37,856 nucleotides of DNA. Source: CAYOXM01 sp964407925. GTDB taxonomy: Bacteria; Patescibacteriota; Patescibacteriia; SG8-24. The DNA is taken from NCBI GenBank assembly GCA_964407925.1, contig CAYOXM010000013.1, forward strand, positions 1 to 37,856. Direction: 5' to 3'. The notes below the pieces were generated by a model. That model was not told where the DNA came from, searched no databases, and was given only the letters and a program-made list of their open reading frames with translations. Below are positions 7,038 through 14,695 of the stretch, in pieces. Both the position numbers and the translations under genes were made by a program. Numbering within the stretch: the first letter of the stretch is position 1; every line of letters starts with the position of its first letter.

Positions 7038-7582
7038 CGTTTCGCGAGGCCCAGCATGTGGGCGCTCACGTACGTCATGAGGCCGTCGAGCGTCTTGGCG
7101 AGGCCGCCGGGCTCGAACGAGTTTTCGAACTCGATGTCGCAGAGGAATCCCAGTTGCGCGCGTGCGGCGTCGTCCCTGGCGCGCGCTTCGTCCCGTCCCT
7201 GGTACGGGCCGGTCGGGATGATGCGCATCGCCGCGACCTCGTAGCCGCCGTTCCGGACGTTCATCACGCCCTGTTCGGTCATGGCGCAGATGCCGTGCAG
7301 GCCGCGGAAGAACACGCTGTCGACGTCCCGGTGATCCGTGCCGTAGCGGTTGCCGCCGTAGCGGACGTGCTGGACGAACAGGTTGTTCTCGAGACGCCAG
7401 TCGAACTCGGCGTCGTCGACGAAGGTGTAGAAGATGTCGTCTTCGGGTCCGGGCCTTCGCGGCCGGGTCGTCGTCGACTTTACGACGCCGAACGTTTTCG
7501 GCATCGCCTTCATCAGTTCCTGAATGAGCGTGCTTTTGCCGGCGCCGCTCGGGGCGACCAGCGCGTAAATGACGTTGCGCAT
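7022..7582 (-). CDS. Guanylate-kinase-like protein
   Basis: A 187-residue P-loop protein of the guanylate kinase family, which converts GMP (or dGMP) and ATP to GDP and ADP. Visible are Walker A APSGAGKST (10-18), the GMP-binding segment STTTRPRRPG followed by FYTFVDDAEF, and the NRYGT loop. Several positions differ from canonical Gmk (PEDDIFYTF in place of the usual GxDYxF pattern), so a related nucleotide or nucleoside kinase is possible. ATG at 7582 is chosen over an upstream frame start because AAGGAGG lies just before it. A near-consensus promoter (7658-7631) drives it. Confidence 0.75.
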   Translation of the reverse strand: MRNVIYALVAPSGAGKSTLIQELMKAMPKTFGVVKSTTTRPRRPGPEDDIFYTFVDDAEFDWRLENNLFVQHVRYGGNRYGTDHRDVDSVFFRGLHGICAMTEQGVMNVRNGGYEVAAMRIIPTGPYQGRDEARARDDAARAQLGFLCDIEFENSFEPGGLAKTLDGLMTYVSAHMLGLAKRNATP

Positions 7583-7630
7583 CGGACCTCCTTCTCTGAT
7601 GCCGCGTTGCGCGGTTCGGTGCGAGGGTGC

Positions 7631-7658
7631 ATCATACGGGAAAATCACCGCATGTCAA
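7631..7658 (-). promoter_or_regulatory. Promoter of the guanylate-kinase-like gene
   Basis: On the minus strand, a perfect -35 TTGACA (7658-7653), 16-base spacer and -10 TATGAT (7636-7631). The -35 overlaps the first codons of the divergent NUDIX gene, so the two transcripts may interfere. Confidence 0.8.
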
Positions 7659-8149
7659 CCCCGATCGCGCGAAAAAAGATACTGACGCTCTGCCTCGTCC
7701 GCAAAGACGGCGCGGTTTTGCTCGGCATGAAGAAACGCGGGTTCGGCGCGGGCCGTTGGAACGGCTTCGGCGGCAAGGTCGAGTCGGGCGAGACGATCGA
7801 AGAGGGCGCGCGGCGCGAGCTCCGCGAGGAATCGGGACTGACCGCGCGCGACATGGAACAGGTCGGACTCGTCACGTTTACCTTCGCGGAGGATCCCGTC
7901 GCGATGGAGGTGCACGTGTTCCGCGTCGACGCGTGGGACGGCGAGGCGGGGGAGACCGAGGAGATGCGTCCGCGGTGGTTCGCCGAGGACGCGATCCCGT
8001 TCGGCGAAATGTGGCCCGACGACAGGTTCTGGTTCCCGCTTTTCTTCGCGGGAAAGAAATTCACCGGCGAATTCGCGTTCGCGGGCGAGGAGACGATAAC
8101 CGCGTACGACCTCCGCGTGCACGACGAGCTCGTCACGTATCCGGCATGA
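7652..8149 (+). CDS. NUDIX hydrolase, MTH1/MutT-like
   Basis: A 165-residue NUDIX hydrolase. The complete Nudix box runs from Gly40 to about residue 62, with the REL-EE core RRELREESG. The C-terminal part (RPRWF, then PFGEMWPDDRFWFPLF) resembles MTH1-type oxidised purine dNTP diphosphatases, which clean the nucleotide pool. The ATG at 7652 has no Shine-Dalgarno sequence and lies inside the divergent promoter, so the transcript may be leaderless. The convergent downstream gene shares its terminator. Family firm; 8-oxo-dGTP activity inferred. Confidence 0.85.
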   Translation: MSTPIARKKILTLCLVRKDGAVLLGMKKRGFGAGRWNGFGGKVESGETIEEGARRELREESGLTARDMEQVGLVTFTFAEDPVAMEVHVFRVDAWDGEAGETEEMRPRWFAEDAIPFGEMWPDDRFWFPLFFAGKKFTGEFAFAGEETITAYDLRVHDELVTYPA

Positions 8150-8175
8150 AAAAGGCGGCCTTCAGGCCGCCTTTT
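8150..8175. terminator. Bidirectional terminator with a stop codon in its loop
   Basis: AAAAGGCGGCC (8150-8160) pairs perfectly with GGCCGCCTTTT (8165-8175) around TTCA. The TGA of the minus gene (8164-8162) is in the loop. Confidence 0.88.
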
Positions 8176-9754
8176 GCTGCGCGTCAGGGTCGCTTTCGCG
8201 GTCGTATTGCGCCTTGTCCGCGGGATGCCGGTAGCCGAAAATTTCCTTCGCTTGCTGACGGACGACCTCCTTGTCGCCGTCCGTGAGGAACTCGCTCGGC
8301 TCCTTGCCGGTGCGCTGGCCGTCCTTCGTCATCACCGTGCCGTCGGGCGCGAGCGACATCGCGTACTTTTCGGCGAAGCCGCGATACCCGTCGAGCAGGA
8401 GGTCGAGGCTTTTTTCCTCGAGCAGCTCCTGGAAGCGCGGATCGTCCTCGAGCGTCATCCTTTCGGCGTCATCGGGAACCGTATCGCGGCCGTCGTCAGG
8501 ACCGGACGCCCGCCGCCGCTCCTCGAGCGAGATGAGGTCGTTGCTCCACTTGTCGATGAGGTCCGCGTACGCCGCCCGTTCGTCCTCGGGCGCGAGGTTC
8601 AGGTCAGCCTCGGCTTCGGCAATGTGCCCCCTGAGCGCGTCGATTTCCTTGGCGATCCCTTCCGGAGTATTTTTTTTCCGTATCGCCCGCTTCATGGATT
8701 CGGCTTGCGCGCTGAGCGCATCGACGCGGTCGCGGACCTCAGGTCGCTGCTCGGCCGCCTGCAGTTCGCCGATGGCCTCTTCGAGGCTGGCGACGTCGGA
8801 CTCCAGCGTGAGCAGCGGAACCGCCTCGTTATCGTCGGTCGGGAATTCTTCGGCGTTTTCGACGAACGCGGGGAACGGCTCGCCGCCGGTCTTTTCGGGA
8901 CGGTTCGACAGTTTCTTCCCGTCGGCCCGCATTTCGACGATCGTGCCGTCGGCGTACGCGAGCCGCACCGAACCGTCGGGCAGGATGCCCTTCGACGCGA
9001 TGCCGCCGAACGCGCCTTCGTCGGCGCCGTCATACGCCTCGAGCGCCTTGGCCGCCGTCTCCGGCGGCAGCGCGGCAAGCATCCGTTCGAGGTTCATCCT
9101 TTCCTGCGCCGCGCCCGCGACGTCGGGGGCGGGAGGAAGCATCGCCTCGCGGTCGCCCTCGGGCAACGCGTTGTCGTTCGCGGGTTCGCCCTTCGGCAAC
9201 GCCTCGAGCAGCGCGGCTTGGTTCGCCTTCTCCGTTTCCGCGATGTCGGCCTTCAGGTCGGCGACGCGTTTCGTCAGCCATTCTTTTTCGAACGTCGCGC
9301 CGCGCTCGCCGCCAGGGTAGTTCATGAATTCCGTCATTGCCGAAATTTCGGCGAGCTTCGCCTCCGTCTCGGCGAGCGTGCTCGTCAGCGCACGGACGTT
9401 CTCCGGTTCCTCCGTCGCCGCGTCGGCGGCCCGCTCGAAGCGTCCTGCCGCGTCGGCGGCGCCGGACTCGAGCGACAGCGCGTCCGCGCGTTCTTCCGGC
9501 TTGATCGACGCGTCGTATTCCCGCTGGATGTCGGCCAGCTGCTCTTGGATGTCCTGCACGAAGCCGCCGGACTCGCGTCCGACCTCCCGCGCGATCTCCT
9601 CGCGCGTTTCGACGATGGTGTCGCGCGCTTCCTCGGCGGACATCTCCGGCGACGCCTCCCGTTCGCGGACGCCGCTCTCGCGCGCCGCATCCTCAGCGGA
9701 GCCGTCTGCCACCTCTTCCGCGGGTTTACCGGACGCCTGTTCCCGTTTTTTCAT
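8162..9754 (-). CDS. Large acidic Ala/Glu-rich protein of unknown function
   Basis: A 530-residue very acidic protein without signal peptide or membrane segment; not recognised. Residues 1-75 are low-complexity Glu/Ala/Arg, and residues 75-200 and 315-420 are predicted coiled coil (LTSTLAETEAKLAEI). A small beta-like module near 240-290 (ILPDGSVRLAYADGTIVEMR) carries two DG turns, and a related DGT turn recurs near 475. The C-terminal part (420-530) is helical. The start at 9754 lies two bases after the stop of the 65-residue gene, so the two form an operon. A structural or scaffold role is only a guess. Confidence 0.7.
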   Translation of the reverse strand: MKKREQASGKPAEEVADGSAEDAARESGVREREASPEMSAEEARDTIVETREEIAREVGRESGGFVQDIQEQLADIQREYDASIKPEERADALSLESGAADAAGRFERAADAATEEPENVRALTSTLAETEAKLAEISAMTEFMNYPGGERGATFEKEWLTKRVADLKADIAETEKANQAALLEALPKGEPANDNALPEGDREAMLPPAPDVAGAAQERMNLERMLAALPPETAAKALEAYDGADEGAFGGIASKGILPDGSVRLAYADGTIVEMRADGKKLSNRPEKTGGEPFPAFVENAEEFPTDDNEAVPLLTLESDVASLEEAIGELQAAEQRPEVRDRVDALSAQAESMKRAIRKKNTPEGIAKEIDALRGHIAEAEADLNLAPEDERAAYADLIDKWSNDLISLEERRRASGPDDGRDTVPDDAERMTLEDDPRFQELLEEKSLDLLLDGYRGFAEKYAMSLAPDGTVMTKDGQRTGKEPSEFLTDGDKEVVRQQAKEIFGYRHPADKAQYDRESDPDAQQKAA

Positions 9755-9756
9755 AG

Positions 9757-9954
9757 TCAGGTGAGTTTCTCGATGTTCTTCCGCAACTCGTCGATCTTGC
9801 CGCGCTCGAGCCGTTCGCGGATGCGTCCGAGGAGTTCGCGCCGTTCTTTTTTCAATACCCCCATTTCAGCGAGAAAGGCGTCATAGGCCGCCTGCAGGCG
9901 TTCGGCTTTTTTCCGTGCCGCGGGCGGCAGTGATTTCGACGTTTCTTTGGGCAT
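9757..9954 (-). CDS. Small basic helical protein, unknown
   Basis: A 65-residue Lys/Arg/Glu-rich protein, almost certainly a long helix or helical hairpin (AARKKAERLQAAYDAFLAEM, then RIRERLERGKIDELRK). It is transcribed just before the 530-residue acidic protein with two bases between them; the pair may interact because one is basic and the other acidic. A plausible promoter lies at 9969-9997. No family recognised. Confidence 0.6.
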   Translation of the reverse strand: MPKETSKSLPPAARKKAERLQAAYDAFLAEMGVLKKERRELLGRIRERLERGKIDELRKNIEKLT

Positions 9955-9968
9955 AGGATACGCCTAGT

Positions 9969-9997
9969 ATTTTATCAGAAATAAGGCCATTTTTGAA
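9969..9997 (-). promoter_or_regulatory. Probable promoter of the 9954/9754 gene pair
   Basis: On the minus strand, -35 TTCAAA (9997-9992), 17-base spacer, -10 TAAAAT (9974-9969). Confidence 0.4.
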
Positions 9998-10034
9998 GAG
10001 CACGTCGCGGGTTGCGTCACTGGGGTCGCACACC

Positions 10035-10063
10035 TTGCCAAAATGCCGTTTTTCGTGTATCGT
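10035..10063 (+). promoter_or_regulatory. rlmN promoter, near-leaderless
   Basis: -35 TTGCCA (10035-10040), 17-base spacer, -10 TATCGT (10058-10063). The ATG at 10074 is only about 4 bases after the expected transcription start, so the mRNA should be almost leaderless. Confidence 0.65.
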
Positions 10064-10073
10064 GAGCGGTTCT

Positions 10074-11117
10074 ATGGATATCGCGCGCCTCGAAACTGCC
10101 CTGAAGAATGCCGGCGAGCCGAAATACCGTCTCGACCAGGCGAAGAAGGCCGTCTACGGACAGCTGATTTCGTCGTGGGGCGAGGCCAGCACGTTCCCGG
10201 TGCAACTCCGCGAACGGCTGACGGCCGACGTGCCGATGTCCAGCCTCGAGGTCGTACGAAGTTCCTCCTCGACGCGCGGCGATACGACGAAGGTCGCGTT
10301 CAAGCTGGCCGACGGCAACCTCATCGAGACCGTGCTCATGCAGCACTACGGCGAACGCAACACCGTCTGCGTGTCGTCGCAGGCCGGTTGCCCGATGAAG
10401 TGCAGCTTCTGCGCCACCGGCACGATGGGACTGAAGCGCAACCTCACGACCGAGGAAATCGTCGATCAGGTGCTTCATTTCGGGCGCGTGCTCAAGGAGC
10501 GTGGCGAGCGCGTCACCAACATGGTGTTCATGGGGATGGGCGAGCCGATGCACAATTACGACAACGTGATGGCGGCCATCCGCATCCTGAACGACCAGAA
10601 GGGATTCAGTCTCGGCGCGCGCCACATCTCGATTTCGACCTGCGGCATCGTCGCCGGCATCAACCGCATGGCCGACGAGGACCTCCAGGTGAACCTCGCC
10701 ATTTCGCTCCACGCGCCGAACGACGAATTGCGCACGCGAATGATGCCGGTCAACCGCGCCTACCCGCTTGCGAAGCTCATGGCTGCGGTCGAGGCGTACG
10801 TGCAAAAGACCAAGCGCAAGGTGATGTTCGAGTACCTGCTCATCAAGGGGCTGAACGACGGGCTCGACACCGCCGACGAGCTCGCGAAACTCATGACGTA
10901 CCCGCTCTATCACGTGAACCTCATCAAATACCACACCACCGACGTGCCTGGCGAAGGCGTTCTCGAGACCTCACCGCGCGAACAGCGCTCCGCCTTCATG
11001 GACCGCCTTATGAAACACGGCGTCTCCGTCACGCACCGCATCACGTTCGGCGAGGACATCGACGCCGCCTGCGGCCAGCTCGCGAATAAGGAAGCGAAGG
11101 CGACGGCTAAAGCCTAG
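10074..11117 (+). CDS. rlmN: 23S rRNA adenine-2503 / tRNA adenine-37 C2-methyltransferase
   Basis: A 347-residue radical-SAM enzyme that methylates A2503 of 23S rRNA (and A37 of some tRNAs). The Fe-S cluster motif is Cys106, Cys110 and Cys113 (CPMKCSFC). The SAM-binding GMGEPMHNYDNV motif follows, then HISISTCG, and the methyl-carrying Cys is in DAACGQL near the C-terminus. All catalytic features of RlmN are present and the length is typical. ATG 10074 is chosen because the promoter's -10 is directly upstream and the family starts there. Terminator at 11150-11177. Confidence 0.95.
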   Translation: MDIARLETALKNAGEPKYRLDQAKKAVYGQLISSWGEASTFPVQLRERLTADVPMSSLEVVRSSSSTRGDTTKVAFKLADGNLIETVLMQHYGERNTVCVSSQAGCPMKCSFCATGTMGLKRNLTTEEIVDQVLHFGRVLKERGERVTNMVFMGMGEPMHNYDNVMAAIRILNDQKGFSLGARHISISTCGIVAGINRMADEDLQVNLAISLHAPNDELRTRMMPVNRAYPLAKLMAAVEAYVQKTKRKVMFEYLLIKGLNDGLDTADELAKLMTYPLYHVNLIKYHTTDVPGEGVLETSPREQRSAFMDRLMKHGVSVTHRITFGEDIDAACGQLANKEAKATAKA

Positions 11118-11149
11118 GCAGAGATTCTTTAAAAAGAATCCTTCATCTC

Positions 11150-11177
11150 AAAAACGGGACCGCCAGGGACCGTTTTT
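11150..11177 (+). terminator. rlmN terminator
   Basis: AAAAACGG (11150-11157) pairs with CCGTTTTT (11170-11177). An additional A/T hairpin (11123-11140, GATTCTTT/AAAGAATC) sits before it. Confidence 0.75.
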
Positions 11178-11191
11178 GCATCCCCAGCGAA

Positions 11192-11280
11192 GCACCCCCT
11201 CCGCAGGAACCGTGAACCGCTCGCGAATGCGCCGATCCGAGCAGCAGGGCGCATTCGCGGGTTCCTGCGGCGGTGGGTGC
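11192..11280. repeat. Long hairpin element, copy 1 (upstream of secD)
   Basis: An 89-base element folds into one long hairpin: GCACCC/GGGTGC at the base, a small internal loop, an 11-bp perfect stem (11201-11211 with 11260-11270) ending in GGAACC/GGTTCC, a one-sided 10-base bulge GTGAACCGCT (11212-11221), then a perfect 12-bp apical stem (11222-11233 with 11248-11259) and a 14-base loop. The same architecture, with the same GGAACC-GTGAACC core but different apical stem bases, recurs at 14528-14600. It has no T tail, so it is not an ordinary terminator. It may be a structured RNA or a DNA-level palindromic repeat. The rest of the 11118-11385 gap holds only the rlmN terminator and a possible -10 (GATAAT, 11315-11320). 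Confidence 0.65.
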
Positions 11281-11385
11281 AAGCCGAGTTGCTTTTAAAC
11301 CCGTCCTTTATTAGGATAATCGGCAGTTGTGGAAACGTTGCGCATCGGAAGACGCGCGCTTTCTTTATTGTTCCGAACTCCGACT

Positions 11386-13527
11386 ATGGCCAAATCCGGC
11401 ATTTCTACGGCGGTGTCACGCGTCGTCTCGGCTCTCGGTTCGCTCATCGTGCCCAAGACCCCGCGGGGCAAGGTGCGTCAGGGCGTCGCCTTCGTGCTGC
11501 TTCTCCTCTTGGCGTCAGCCAATGTCAGCCATCCCTCCGTGTGGGACAAGAAGGCCGACTGGATTAACGCGAAACTCGGCGAGGCGAAAGTTCCGGAGCA
11601 GATCCGCGTTCCGCATTTTTGGAACGTGCCGTTCCGTCTCGGCCTCGACCTGCAGGGCGGCACGCATCTCGTGTACGTCGCCGACATGAAGGACATCCCC
11701 GACGGCGAACGCGGCGACGCGATGTCCGGCGTGCGCGACGTCATCGAACGCCGCGTCAACGCGTTCGGCGTGGCCGAACCGATCGTCCAAGTGAACAAGT
11801 CGGGCGAGGCGTGGCGGCTTATCGTCGACCTCGCCGGCGTGAAGGACATCTCGCAGGCGATCAAGCTCATCGGCGAGACGCCGATTCTCGAGTTCAAGGA
11901 ACCGAACGACCAGCCCGCGCGCGAACTGACCGCCGACGAGAAAAAGGCGATGGACGAACATAACGCCGACGCCGACAAGCGCGCCAAGGCGCTTCTGAAG
12001 GACGCCCTCAAGAAGGACGCCGACTTCGACGCGCTCGCGAAGGAAAAGAGCGAAGACGCGACTGCCAAGGAGAACGGCGGCGACATCGGCTTCGTCAGCA
12101 AGGATTCGCCGTACTCCGCGCTCGTCGCCCGCGTCTACGCCATGGATCCCAAGCCCGGCGCGGTACTGAACCAGCTCGTCACCGACGCCGACGGCCATCA
12201 CGTCGTGAAGTTCGAGGAAAAGAAGGAGGCCGGCAAGGAGGTCCAGGCCTCGCACATCCTCGTCTGCTGGCAGGGCGCCGAGCGCTGCGACCAGACGCGC
12301 ACGAAGGAAGAAGCCAAGGCCATCATCGACAAGGTGAAGGGCGAGGTGACCCCCGCGAATTTCGGCGCCAAGGCCAAGGAATATTCCGACGACAAGTCGA
12401 ACAAGGACGCGGGCGGCGACCTCGGCAAGTTCGGCCGCGGCGCGATGGTCGCGGCGTTTGAGGAACCTGCCTTCGCGCTCGAGAAGGGGAAGATTTCCGA
12501 CGTCGTCGAATCGCCGTTCGGCTACCACCTCATCTACAAGACCGGCGAGGAGCCGACCTACGAGTACAAGCTCAGGCACATCCTCGTGAAGACGAAGAGC
12601 GCGGCAGACTACCTGCCCGCGGCCGATCCGTGGAAAAATACCGCCCTCTCCGGCAAGGACCTTAAGCGCTCCACGCTGCAGTTCCACCCGCAGACGAACG
12701 AGCCCCAGGTCGGCATCGAGTTCAACGACGAGGGCAAGAAGCTGTTCGCCGACATCACGAGCAGGAGCGTCGGCAAGCCCGTCGCCATCTACCTCGACGG
12801 GCAGCCCATCAGCATCCCGACCGTGAACGAGCCGATCCGCGACGGCAACGCCGTCATCTCGGGCAACTTCACCATCCCCGAGGCCAAGCTTCTCGTGCGT
12901 CGCCTGAACGCCGGCGCTCTCCCGGTCCCGGTGACGCTCGAGAGCCAGCAGTCCGTCGGCGCGTCGCTCGGCAAGGAGTCGCTCGACTCGTCGCTCAAGG
13001 CCGGCCTCATGGGCTTCCTGATCGTCGCGATTTTCATGCTCCTGTACTACCGTCTGCCGGGCCTCATCGCCATCATCGCGCTCGCGCTGTACTCGGCCGT
13101 CAACCTCGCACTCTTCAAGCTCATCCCCGTCACGCTGTCGCTTTCGGGAATCGCCGGCTTCATCTTGTCGGTCGGCATGGCGGTGGACGCGAACGTGCTC
13201 ATCTTCGAACGCATGAAGGAAGAGCTCCTGCGCGGCAGGACGCTCGGATCCGCCATCGACGAGGGGTTCAAGCGCGCCTGGAATTCCATCCGCGACTCCA
13301 ACTTCACCTCGCTCATCTCCTGCACCATCCTGTTCTACACCAGCTCGTCGCTCATCAAGGGTTTCGCGTTCACGCTGGCGCTGGGCATCCTGGTGTCGAT
13401 GTTCTCCGCGATCACGGTGAGCCGCACCCTCCTCCGCCTCGTCGCGGGATGGGGCTGGCTTAAGAACCCGAATCTCTACCTGCCGGCGCTCAAGACGATG
13501 CCCGCGGCGGAAGGGGAGAAGAACTAA
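11386..13527 (+). CDS. secD: Protein translocase subunit SecD with inserted parvulin (PpiC) region
   Basis: A 713-residue SecD, part of the SecDF complex that uses proton flow to help pull exported proteins out of the SecYEG channel. It shows an N-terminal TM (about 33-47), the periplasmic motif LGLDLQGGTHLVY, and five C-terminal TMs with GMAVDANVLIFERMKEE. Unusually, residues about 190-405, inside the first periplasmic region, carry PpiC/parvulin rotamase sequence: a partial unit (GGDIGFVSKDS), a full unit (ASHILV ... GGDLGKFGRGAMV ... SPFGYHLIYKT, about 286-387) and an extra strand (LRHILVKT). This suggests a built-in prolyl isomerase/chaperone. ATG 11386 precedes the TM; an in-frame GTG at 11329 is less likely. 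Confidence 0.9.
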   Translation: MAKSGISTAVSRVVSALGSLIVPKTPRGKVRQGVAFVLLLLLASANVSHPSVWDKKADWINAKLGEAKVPEQIRVPHFWNVPFRLGLDLQGGTHLVYVADMKDIPDGERGDAMSGVRDVIERRVNAFGVAEPIVQVNKSGEAWRLIVDLAGVKDISQAIKLIGETPILEFKEPNDQPARELTADEKKAMDEHNADADKRAKALLKDALKKDADFDALAKEKSEDATAKENGGDIGFVSKDSPYSALVARVYAMDPKPGAVLNQLVTDADGHHVVKFEEKKEAGKEVQASHILVCWQGAERCDQTRTKEEAKAIIDKVKGEVTPANFGAKAKEYSDDKSNKDAGGDLGKFGRGAMVAAFEEPAFALEKGKISDVVESPFGYHLIYKTGEEPTYEYKLRHILVKTKSAADYLPAADPWKNTALSGKDLKRSTLQFHPQTNEPQVGIEFNDEGKKLFADITSRSVGKPVAIYLDGQPISIPTVNEPIRDGNAVISGNFTIPEAKLLVRRLNAGALPVPVTLESQQSVGASLGKESLDSSLKAGLMGFLIVAIFMLLYYRLPGLIAIIALALYSAVNLALFKLIPVTLSLSGIAGFILSVGMAVDANVLIFERMKEELLRGRTLGSAIDEGFKRAWNSIRDSNFTSLISCTILFYTSSSLIKGFAFTLALGILVSMFSAITVSRTLLRLVAGWGWLKNPNLYLPALKTMPAAEGEKN

Positions 13528-13538
13528 CCGCCACCGCC

Positions 13539-14432
13539 ATGCAACTTCCCATCATCAAGCACCGCAACGTCTGGTTTCTCTTCTCCGGCGCGCTCATCGC
13601 GGCGAGCTTCGCGATTCTCGCGATTTTTCCGCCGAAGTTCGGCATCGATTTCACCGGCGGCTCGCTCATGGAGGTCGAGTTCACGGCCGAACGGCCGCAT
13701 CCGTCCGAGGTGGGCGCCGTGCTTTCCGAACTCGGTCTCGGCGAGACGGTCAGTCAGACCGTCGGCGACAAGGAGATGCTCATCCGCATGAAGACGCTTG
13801 ACGAGCAGACCCATCAGAAGGTCAAGGACGAACTGTCGTCGAAGTTCGGCGGCGCGAACGAGCACCGTTTCGAGTCCGTCGGTCCCACCGTCGGCGACGA
13901 ACTGCGCAAGAAGGCCGTGTGGTCCATTTCGCTCGTCCTCCTCGGCATCGCGCTCTACGTCGCATATGCCTTCCGCAAGGTGTCCCGCCCCGTCGCGTCC
14001 TGGAAGTACGGCCTCGTGACGCTCATCGTCGGCCTGCTCCACGACGTGCTTCTGCCGGTCGCCGCGTTCGCCCTCCTCGGCAAGTTCGCCCACGCGGAAA
14101 TAAACTCGTCGTTCGTCGCCGCCATCCTCACGGTGCTCGGCTTCTCGGTGCATGACACCATCGTGGTGTTCGACCGCATTCGCGAGAACCTGCTCCGCTC
14201 GGGCGGCGCGTTCGAGGAGATCGTCGAGCGCAGCGTCAACGAGACGCTTTCGCGCTCCATCAACACCTCGCTCACCGTCATCTTCCCGCTGGTCGCAATC
14301 TTCCTCTGGGGCGGCGAGTCGCTTCACGCCTTCGCCTTCACCCTGGTCGTCGGCATCCTGGCGGGCGTGTACTCTTCGATCTTCCTGGCTTCGCCGCTGC
14401 TCGTCGTCATGCAGAAGAAGTCGTCGCGCTGA
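13539..14432 (+). CDS. secF: Protein translocase subunit SecF
   Basis: A 297-residue inner-membrane protein, the partner of SecD. It has an N-terminal TM, the FGIDFTGGSLMEV motif characteristic of SecF, a small periplasmic P4 domain, and five C-terminal TMs with FSVHDTIVVFDRIRENL. Length is typical of the family. It follows secD by 11 bases with no clear Shine-Dalgarno sequence, so translation is probably coupled. A 13-bp perfect terminator follows, then the second copy of the hairpin element. Confidence 0.95.
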   Translation: MQLPIIKHRNVWFLFSGALIAASFAILAIFPPKFGIDFTGGSLMEVEFTAERPHPSEVGAVLSELGLGETVSQTVGDKEMLIRMKTLDEQTHQKVKDELSSKFGGANEHRFESVGPTVGDELRKKAVWSISLVLLGIALYVAYAFRKVSRPVASWKYGLVTLIVGLLHDVLLPVAAFALLGKFAHAEINSSFVAAILTVLGFSVHDTIVVFDRIRENLLRSGGAFEEIVERSVNETLSRSINTSLTVIFPLVAIFLWGGESLHAFAFTLVVGILAGVYSSIFLASPLLVVMQKKSSR

Positions 14433-14438
14433 AACGAG

Positions 14439-14470
14439 AAAAATCGGCCGGAACCGTCCGGCCGATTTTT
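14439..14470. terminator. secDF terminator (bidirectional shape)
   Basis: A perfect 13-bp stem, 14439-14451 with 14458-14470, flanked by A and T runs. Confidence 0.9.
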
Positions 14471-14527
14471 GTTTTTTAAAAAATCACGCGGCGGAGCGTC
14501 ACTCCAAAGACGCCGCGCGGCGGTCGT

Positions 14528-14600
14528 CCCGTCGAACGGAACCGTGAACCCTTCCCGCTGGCGGGTGTCTGTCCCCGCCAGCGGGGGTTCCGTCGGCGGG
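14528..14600. repeat. Long hairpin element, copy 2 (downstream of secF)
   Basis: A 73-base relative of the element at 11192-11280. The basal stem (14528-14543 with 14586-14600) pairs throughout apart from one bulged A and one G-T pair, and ends in GGAACC/GGTTCC. The one-sided bulge is GTGAACCCTT (8 of 10 bases identical to copy 1). The apical stem CCCGCTGGCGGG / CCCGCCAGCGGG is a perfect 12 bp (14554-14565 with 14574-14585) but unrelated in sequence to copy 1, so pairing is kept while bases change. The loop is 8 bases. It lies between the secF terminator and the next promoter. Confidence 0.65.
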
Positions 14601-14629
14601 ATGCCGGCGCGCGGCTTTTCGCCTCGGAG

Positions 14630-14658
14630 TTGACCGCGTCGCTCCGCTCCGCTAGCGT
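14630..14658 (+). promoter_or_regulatory. Possible promoter of the membrane protein gene
   Basis: -35 TTGACC (14630-14635), 17-base spacer, -10 TAGCGT (14653-14658). The -35 is good, the -10 weak. Confidence 0.4.
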
Positions 14659-14695
14659 GTCTTGGCGTCTTCATACCGTGCCGGAGGGTCACCGA

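Noticed and set aside
8174..9886. A 570-residue plus frame antisense to the acidic protein
   Set aside because: The minus frame has operon spacing, promoter and terminator in the right orientation. The plus frame is Arg/Val/Phe-rich shadow sequence without a ribosome site.
11192..11280. Integron attC site
   Set aside because: The hairpin lacks the GTTRRRY/RYYYAAC core sites, and no integron integrase or cassette array is present.
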